9,483 nucleotides of DNA, from assembly GCA_003539375.1 (NCBI GenBank), contig DPPH01000260.1, positions 1,355 through 10,837 on the forward strand, in the 5' to 3' direction. Positions 5,663-9,483 of the stretch are shown here, piece by piece. Positions within the stretch are counted from its first letter, which is position 1, and the number at the start of each line of letters is the position of its first letter. Under the pieces are notes generated by a model. The model searched no databases and was not told the origin of the DNA. It worked only from the letters and a program-made list of their open reading frames with translations. The translations under genes and the position numbers were made by a program. This DNA is from Clostridiales bacterium. Its GTDB lineage: Bacteria; Bacillota; Clostridia; Tissierellales; Dethiosulfatibacteraceae.

Positions 5663-7099
5663 AACCTGGTTTAAATGAGTTTTTTTCATTAAGTTTATAA
5701 ATATTTTCGTAAGATTAGGGTCAAATTGACTTCCTGCCTTGTTTTTAATTTCTTTAAGTGCTGCTTCTTTTGTCATTCTTTCTTTGTATGGTCTTTCATT
5801 TACCATAGCATCGTAGGCATCAATTATTGAAAAAAGTCTTACTACTAAAGGAATCTCTTCTCCTTTTAGTAGCCCTGGATAGCCTTTACCGTCCCATCTT
5901 TCGTGGTGTTGAAGTATAAGCTCGTCTATTGATATTATTTCTCTTGATTCTTTTATTATGTTGTATCCTATTTCAGAATGTTTTTTCATGGCTTCCCATT
6001 CTTTTTTTGTTAGTTTTGATTTTTTCTGTAGGATTTTTTTTGGTACTCCTATTTTTCCTATGTCGTGGTACTCACATAAAAGTTTTAGTTCTTCTTTTTC
6101 TACTTCTGTAAAATCTAATATGTCAGCCATTTCCATACCCATAACCTTTAATCTCTCATAGTGGGCTTTGTTTTCAAAGGTAATTCTTTGAAGCTTATCT
6201 TTCAAGTAGTTAATCATTGAAAGTTTTGCTTTTTTTCCTTCTTTTAATTTGTTGAAGTACATTTTATCTTCTGCTTCTTTCAGTACTTCACTTACTTTTT
6301 TATTTACATTCTTTTTAGTCGAGATTCCAAAGCTTATATTTATGTTTATAACCTCCAGTGGTCTTTCATCGCACTTTTCTCTTACTCTTTTTACTATCTT
6401 TTCTGAGGTTTCTTCATCTGTTTTTGGTAGGAGTATCATGAATTCGTCGCCTCCTACCCTAGCTATGATATCTTCATCTCTAAAGGTTTCTTTGAGGATT
6501 TCTCCTATTCTTACTAAAGCCTTGTCCCCCATAGAGTGACCGAAGGCATCGTTTATAAGCTTGAGTCCGTTTAGGTCTCCCATGATTATACTCATAGGGA
6601 GCTGTCTTTTAGTATCCAGTCTCTTTAGTTCTTCATAGAAAAACTCTCTGGTATATAGTCCCGTTAGGTTGTCCTTGTATCTTTCCCGCTGTGCTTTTTC
6701 GAAGTCTATTACTTCTCCTTTTGATTTATCAAGTTTGGATCTTTCTTTTTCTAGTTCTTTTTTGTATTTGCTTATATCTGTATAAAATATAATCAAGTAG
6801 TCTTTTTCGTCGCTAAATATATTTATAAAGTAGGTTTTGTCCAAACTTTTTATGTATCTTTCATATTTTCTCTTTGTGTTTGGGACCATATGCTTTTGTA
6901 TTTCTCTTAAGTTTATGCTGTTGGTTTCTTCTGCTGCTATTTTTGATATTTTTTCTCCTATTATATTATCTGGATTGATTCCTGATACTTTTTGAAAGTT
7001 TTCACTGGTTTTTGTAAGTATGTAGTCTTCAAAATATCCTTTGGAATCAAATATGCCTTTAAATATTAGAAAAAAATCGTTTTTAGAAAGGTGTTCCAT
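5657..7099 (-). CDS. PAS-GGDEF-HD-GYP protein: cyclic-di-GMP synthase/phosphodiesterase
   Basis: This 480-residue soluble protein has no membrane segment. A PAS-like sensor occupies about 6-115, then a short charged helix, then a GGDEF domain (about 140-290) with DNLTGLYTR (143-151), the metal-binding region MGDLNGLKLINDAFGH (173-188) and an intact GGDEF (216-220). The inhibitory-site motif RxxD (RDED, 207-210) lies five residues before it. The HD-GYP domain (about 300-470) has H313, HDIGKIGVP (345-353), H374, HHERWDGKGYP (398-408) and QFDP (458-461), so it looks active. Both halves appear intact, allowing synthesis and hydrolysis of cyclic-di-GMP, the balance set perhaps by the PAS ligand. 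AAAGGAAGTG precedes the ATG. Its own promoter (7141-7174) shares its operator with that of the surface operon, which suggests co-regulation. No terminator is visible after the stop, so read-through into the surface operon is likely. Confidence 0.92.
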   Translation of the reverse strand: MEHLSKNDFFLIFKGIFDSKGYFEDYILTKTSENFQKVSGINPDNIIGEKISKIAAEETNSINLREIQKHMVPNTKRKYERYIKSLDKTYFINIFSDEKDYLIIFYTDISKYKKELEKERSKLDKSKGEVIDFEKAQRERYKDNLTGLYTREFFYEELKRLDTKRQLPMSIIMGDLNGLKLINDAFGHSMGDKALVRIGEILKETFRDEDIIARVGGDEFMILLPKTDEETSEKIVKRVREKCDERPLEVININISFGISTKKNVNKKVSEVLKEAEDKMYFNKLKEGKKAKLSMINYLKDKLQRITFENKAHYERLKVMGMEMADILDFTEVEKEELKLLCEYHDIGKIGVPKKILQKKSKLTKKEWEAMKKHSEIGYNIIKESREIISIDELILQHHERWDGKGYPGLLKGEEIPLVVRLFSIIDAYDAMVNERPYKERMTKEAALKEIKNKAGSQFDPNLTKIFINLMKKTHLNQVM

Positions 7100-7140
7100 T
7101 ACATCACTTCCTTTCTTGGTTTAGGGTTTGGTATGTTTTT

Positions 7141-7174
7141 ATTTTACTACTAGGCTGTTACATTTTGATTACAT
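7141..7174 (-). promoter_or_regulatory. SARP-type activator-dependent promoter of the cyclic-di-GMP gene (P2)
   Basis: On the minus strand, ATGTAATCAAA (7174-7164) and a diverged second unit ATGTAACAGCC (7163-7153) precede a -10 TAAAAT (7146-7141) with spacing identical to P1 at 5629-5662. P1 and P2 share a 19-nt identity, TTATGTAATCAAAATGTAA. The weaker second repeat and -10 suggest a lower-affinity or lower-output promoter than P1. The upstream repeat abuts the T-run of the preceding terminator. Confidence 0.65.
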
Positions 7175-7202
7175 AAAAAAATGACCTCCTTGGGGAAGTC
7201 AT
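7175..7202 (-). terminator. Rho-independent terminator of the BTAD regulator gene
   Basis: On the minus strand, ATGACTTCC (7202-7194) pairs with GGAGGTCAT (7189-7181), a 9-bp stem with one G-T wobble and a 4-nt loop, followed by six T (7180-7175). It begins 6 nt after the stop codon at 7209-7211 and insulates the regulator from the cyclic-di-GMP gene downstream. Confidence 0.85.
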
Positions 7203-7208
7203 TAATTT

Positions 7209-8429
7209 CTATTTGGTTGCTTCTTTTTTTTCTTCTTCTATTTCTATTAAAGGTTTGAAGTCTATGTTGATTTTAAGCCTTGATATCTTAGGCTTGAGTC
7301 TGATTTTATCTCTAAATTTTTTTTCTATTATCATAAGGGCTTGCTGTTTGACTTCGTGAAGGAGTATGAGTATTTGTCTGTCGTTCCAGAAGGTAAATAC
7401 ATCTCCTTTTCTAAGGGAGGAACTGAGAATGTTTGTTATTTCCTGTCTCCACGTAGAATTTAAGGATGAGTCTTCTACACCTTCTTCTAATGTTATTATG
7501 CATATGTAATCATCTTCTGAACTTCTTTCACCCTTTCTCCTCTGGTTGTCTACTATTATCTTAAAGTCGCTAAAGTCACAATGCATGGCTCCTTTTGGTT
7601 CTTCTAATTCTATTTTGTTCCAAAAGTCTATTATGGTCATTTTCTTTTTTTCTGATATTGTGCTCTTTATTTTTTTGTAGAATTTATCAAGTTTTGGTGA
7701 TGAGCTTATTCCCATCTCTTTTTTTAGTAGGTTTACAATATATTCGTAGTGATTTAGTACGTTGGTAAACTGTCCCTGTTTGAGCATTCCTTCCATAAGA
7801 CAAATGTGTATGTCTTCATCGTAAGGTTCGTAGTTTAGTGCCTTTTCACAGGTTCTGATAATTTTATCGTAGTTTTCTTTATCTTTTAATATATCTATAG
7901 TCTGAAAGATTACTTTAATGTATAGTCTGTTGTAGTAATTTCGAACAGGAGTAAGCCATACTTCATAGGCATTTTCCGATAGAAACATCCCTTCATAGAT
8001 TTTAAGAGCTTTGTTGTAGATTTCCAGTGCTTCTTCTCTGTTTTCCGCCAGTTTTTGATCTCCTTTTTTTATAAGGGATTCGAACTCATCTACATCTATC
8101 TCTACCCTGTCTCCTACTTCTAATATGTAGTTTCCGTTTACTGAATTTATATTTAAGTAGTTGTCCCTATCTTCCTCTTCCGGTACAATAGATTTTAAAA
8201 GACTTCTAAGTCTGTATATCTGTGTACTTAGGGTGTTTTTAGGGTCTGTATATTCATCTTCTGGAAATAGGTTTTCTATAATTGTTTCCGGTAGTATCTT
8301 ACGGTCTCTAAAGGCTATGAAATACTGAAGGAGTTTATTTATTTTATAGGTACGACTACCTTTTTTTATTAGAGAGCTACCGTTTACTTTCATATCGAAA
8401 ACTCCCAGCGTTTTGATTGTTAGTTTCAT
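7209..8429 (-). CDS. BTAD/SARP-family transcriptional regulator with degenerate GGDEF-like C-terminal domain
   Basis: This 406-residue protein opens with an OmpR-type winged helix (about 1-105, starting LTIKTLGVFDMKVNG, with NTLSTQIYRLRSLL at 65-78 as a likely recognition region). A BTAD helical-repeat domain follows (about 110-257; EALEIYNKALKIYEGMFL at 133-150, KALNYEPYDEDIHICLMEGM at 196-215). These are the two modules of SARP/AfsR-type activators. Residues about 265-400 align with the GGDEF domain of the neighbouring enzyme: ILSSSLRKGDVFTFWNDRQI (334-353) matches ILKETFRDEDIIARVGGDEF. The catalytic GGDEF has become NDRQI, while RxxD (340-343) stays five residues upstream. It is therefore not a cyclase but may bind a nucleotide. 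TGAGGGG precedes the ATG, a sigma-A promoter lies at 8477-8505 and a terminator at 7175-7202. Likely targets are P1 and P2 (inference). Confidence 0.88.
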   Translation of the reverse strand: MKLTIKTLGVFDMKVNGSSLIKKGSRTYKINKLLQYFIAFRDRKILPETIIENLFPEDEYTDPKNTLSTQIYRLRSLLKSIVPEEEDRDNYLNINSVNGNYILEVGDRVEIDVDEFESLIKKGDQKLAENREEALEIYNKALKIYEGMFLSENAYEVWLTPVRNYYNRLYIKVIFQTIDILKDKENYDKIIRTCEKALNYEPYDEDIHICLMEGMLKQGQFTNVLNHYEYIVNLLKKEMGISSSPKLDKFYKKIKSTISEKKKMTIIDFWNKIELEEPKGAMHCDFSDFKIIVDNQRRKGERSSEDDYICIITLEEGVEDSSLNSTWRQEITNILSSSLRKGDVFTFWNDRQILILLHEVKQQALMIIEKKFRDKIRLKPKISRLKINIDFKPLIEIEEEKKEATK

Positions 8430-8476
8430 TTTTTACCCCTCATTGCATCTTAATAAACTAATACTTTCTTTGATTT

Positions 8477-8505
8477 ATTATATCATTTTAAAATTTTTCC
8501 AACAA
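8477..8505 (-). promoter_or_regulatory. Sigma-A-type promoter of the BTAD regulator gene
   Basis: On the minus strand, TTGTTG (8505-8500) and TATAAT (8482-8477) are spaced by 17 bp. Unlike P1 and P2, it has a recognisable -35 and no ATGTAATC repeats, so the regulator is probably made constitutively or under other control. A quasi-palindrome AACAATTTATTTGTT (8501-8515) covers the -35 and could be an operator. Confidence 0.6.
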
Positions 8506-8542
8506 TTTATTTGTTAAAAATAAGTCATTAATTTCAGTGTTA

Positions 8543-8571
8543 TGTATAATATACCCAGAATTTGGTATAAT
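8543..8571 (+). promoter_or_regulatory. Extended -10 promoter of the nitroreductase gene, with possible operator
   Basis: TGGTATAAT (8563-8571) is an extended -10; the -35 position (TGTATA, 8543-8548) is weak. An inverted repeat TATACC (8550-8555) and GGTATA (8564-8569) overlaps the promoter and could be a repressor site. A second TATAAT lies at 8545-8550. The leader from the -10 to the ATG is about 25 nt. Confidence 0.5.
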
Positions 8572-8596
8572 ATAAAAAAAGAAGGGAGATATTTTT

Positions 8597-9376
8597 ATGA
8601 ATAATACAATTAAGACTATTAATGATAGAGTTTCACTTAGAAAATACGCTGATAAAGATATTAAAGACAAGGATTTGGATGTAATATTAAATAGCGCCAT
8701 GCAGGCTCCAACAGCTGGAAATCAAATGCTTTATTCTATTATTTTAATAAGAGATCAGGAAACAAAAGATGCCTTGAGTAAGTCCTGCGATAACCAGCCT
8801 TTTATAGCAACTGCTCCAATGCTTATGGTTTTTGTGGCAGATCACCAGAAGTGGTTCGATTATTATGTAAAAAATAATGTAAAGGAGTATTCTGAAAATA
8901 CAGGGATAAAGTTTGAAGCTCCCCAGGAGTCGGATCTTTTCCTAGCCTGTGAGGATGCCATGATAGCAGCACAAAATGCAGTTATAGCCGCTGAGTCTTT
9001 AGGTATAGGCTCCTGCTATATTGGAGATATCCTTGAAAATTACGAATACCATAAGGATTTACTGAATCTTCCCGACTGGGCTTTTCCTATAACTATGCTT
9101 ACTTTTGGATACTACCCAGAGGATTATCACAGGGTTCACAGAAAGAGATTTGATAAGAAGTTTATAGTATTTGACGAAAAGTATAAGAGATTATCCGATG
9201 ATGAACTTGATGAGATGTATGCTGATTTAGAGAAGTTTTACGTTAAGGAAAATAAGTACGATGCCGAAAATTACGCTCAGATGTTTTATTCAAGAAAGAC
9301 CGGCGCTGAATTTAGTAAGGAAATGGCAAGGTCTGTAAGAGTTGCTCTTAAAAAATGGACGGGAGAGCTTCTTTAG
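8597..9376 (+). CDS. FMN-dependent nitroreductase-family oxidoreductase
   Basis: This 259-residue soluble protein shows the features of the nitroreductase (NfrA/NfsA-like) fold: RVSLRKY (11-17) for FMN phosphate contact, APTAGNQ (37-43), SLGIGSCYIGD (134-144) in the second flavin-contacting region, and FGYYPE (170-175). The C-terminal extension (about 195-259, with MFYSRKTGAEFSKEMARSV) resembles that of clostridial members recalled from memory. Such enzymes reduce nitro compounds, quinones or flavin with NAD(P)H; the physiological substrate cannot be read here. GGGAG (8584-8588) lies 8 nt before the ATG. The gene is divergent from the BTAD regulator, on the opposite strand, and has no evident functional link to the surface locus. 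Confidence 0.9.
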   Translation: MNNTIKTINDRVSLRKYADKDIKDKDLDVILNSAMQAPTAGNQMLYSIILIRDQETKDALSKSCDNQPFIATAPMLMVFVADHQKWFDYYVKNNVKEYSENTGIKFEAPQESDLFLACEDAMIAAQNAVIAAESLGIGSCYIGDILENYEYHKDLLNLPDWAFPITMLTFGYYPEDYHRVHRKRFDKKFIVFDEKYKRLSDDELDEMYADLEKFYVKENKYDAENYAQMFYSRKTGAEFSKEMARSVRVALKKWTGELL

Positions 9377-9396
9377 ATAAATTCCTTCATAATATA

Positions 9397-9439
9397 TTAG
9401 GGTTATAACCGGACTATTTAGTTTAGCTTATAACCCTAA
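9397..9439 (+). terminator. Possible terminator or inverted repeat after the nitroreductase gene
   Basis: A perfect 12-bp inverted repeat, TTAGGGTTATAA (9397-9408) and TTATAACCCTAA (9428-9439), encloses a 19-nt loop, 20 nt after the stop codon. The tract after it is AAAAGTTTTAAATT, with only four T in a row, so it is a weak terminator at best. It could also be a regulatory palindrome for a gene beyond the window. Confidence 0.45.
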
Positions 9440-9483
9440 AAAGTTTTAAATTATGGGAAGTTTTTATGGTTATACTCATAAAA

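Noticed and set aside
8488..8700. Minus-strand open frame of 70 codons with a hydrophobic, membrane-like sequence
   Set aside because: It overlaps the nitroreductase start and promoter in antisense. The hydrophobicity follows from AT-rich codons, and no ribosome binding site is seen.
9466..9483. Start of a further plus-strand gene (ATG after GGGAAG)
   Set aside because: Only six codons lie inside the window and the ribosome binding site is weak, so it cannot be supported.

Overview
The window is AT-rich DNA with strong AGGAGG-type ribosome binding sites, TATAAT-type promoters, a sortase-type cell-wall anchor and a BTAD/SARP-type regulator. This fits a low-GC Gram-positive anaerobe of the Clostridia, possibly Tissierellales-like. 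The class is inferred from gene content and style; nothing in the window fixes the genus.

Layout, left to right. Positions 1-1200 are a repeat-rich island around a minus-strand type II toxin-antitoxin pair (AbrB/MazE-like antitoxin, then RelE-like toxin). The pair is flanked by two inverted copies of a 57/58-bp stem-loop element, by two direct copies of a 42-bp palindromic repeat, and by two nearly identical copies of one 43/44-nt segment that contains a rho-independent terminator. Positions 1054-1114 hold a 15-bp tandem repeat and 1205-1303 an array of nine 11-bp units. Positions 1297-8429 hold four minus-strand genes, in order of transcription: a BTAD regulator (7209-8429), a PAS-GGDEF-HD-GYP cyclic-di-GMP enzyme (5657-7099), an 80-aa protein (5336-5578) and a 1325-aa secreted, wall-anchored DUF11/SpaA-type surface protein (1297-5274). 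A nitroreductase-family gene (8597-9376) is divergent on the plus strand.

The four-gene block looks like one regulated surface-adhesin locus. The promoter of the cyclic-di-GMP enzyme and the promoter of the small-ORF/surface-protein operon share an identical 19-nt sequence made of 11-bp direct repeats. In both, the repeats stand in for the -35 and lie exactly 8 nt upstream of the -10. This is the architecture known for SARP (BTAD) activator sites, and a BTAD regulator is encoded next door. Its C-terminal third aligns with a GGDEF domain whose catalytic motif is lost but whose RxxD (I-site-like) motif is kept. A testable model is that the regulator reads cyclic-di-GMP, which the adjacent enzyme can make and break, and uses it to control that enzyme and the surface protein. 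The motifs and promoter spacing are seen directly; the signalling loop is inference.
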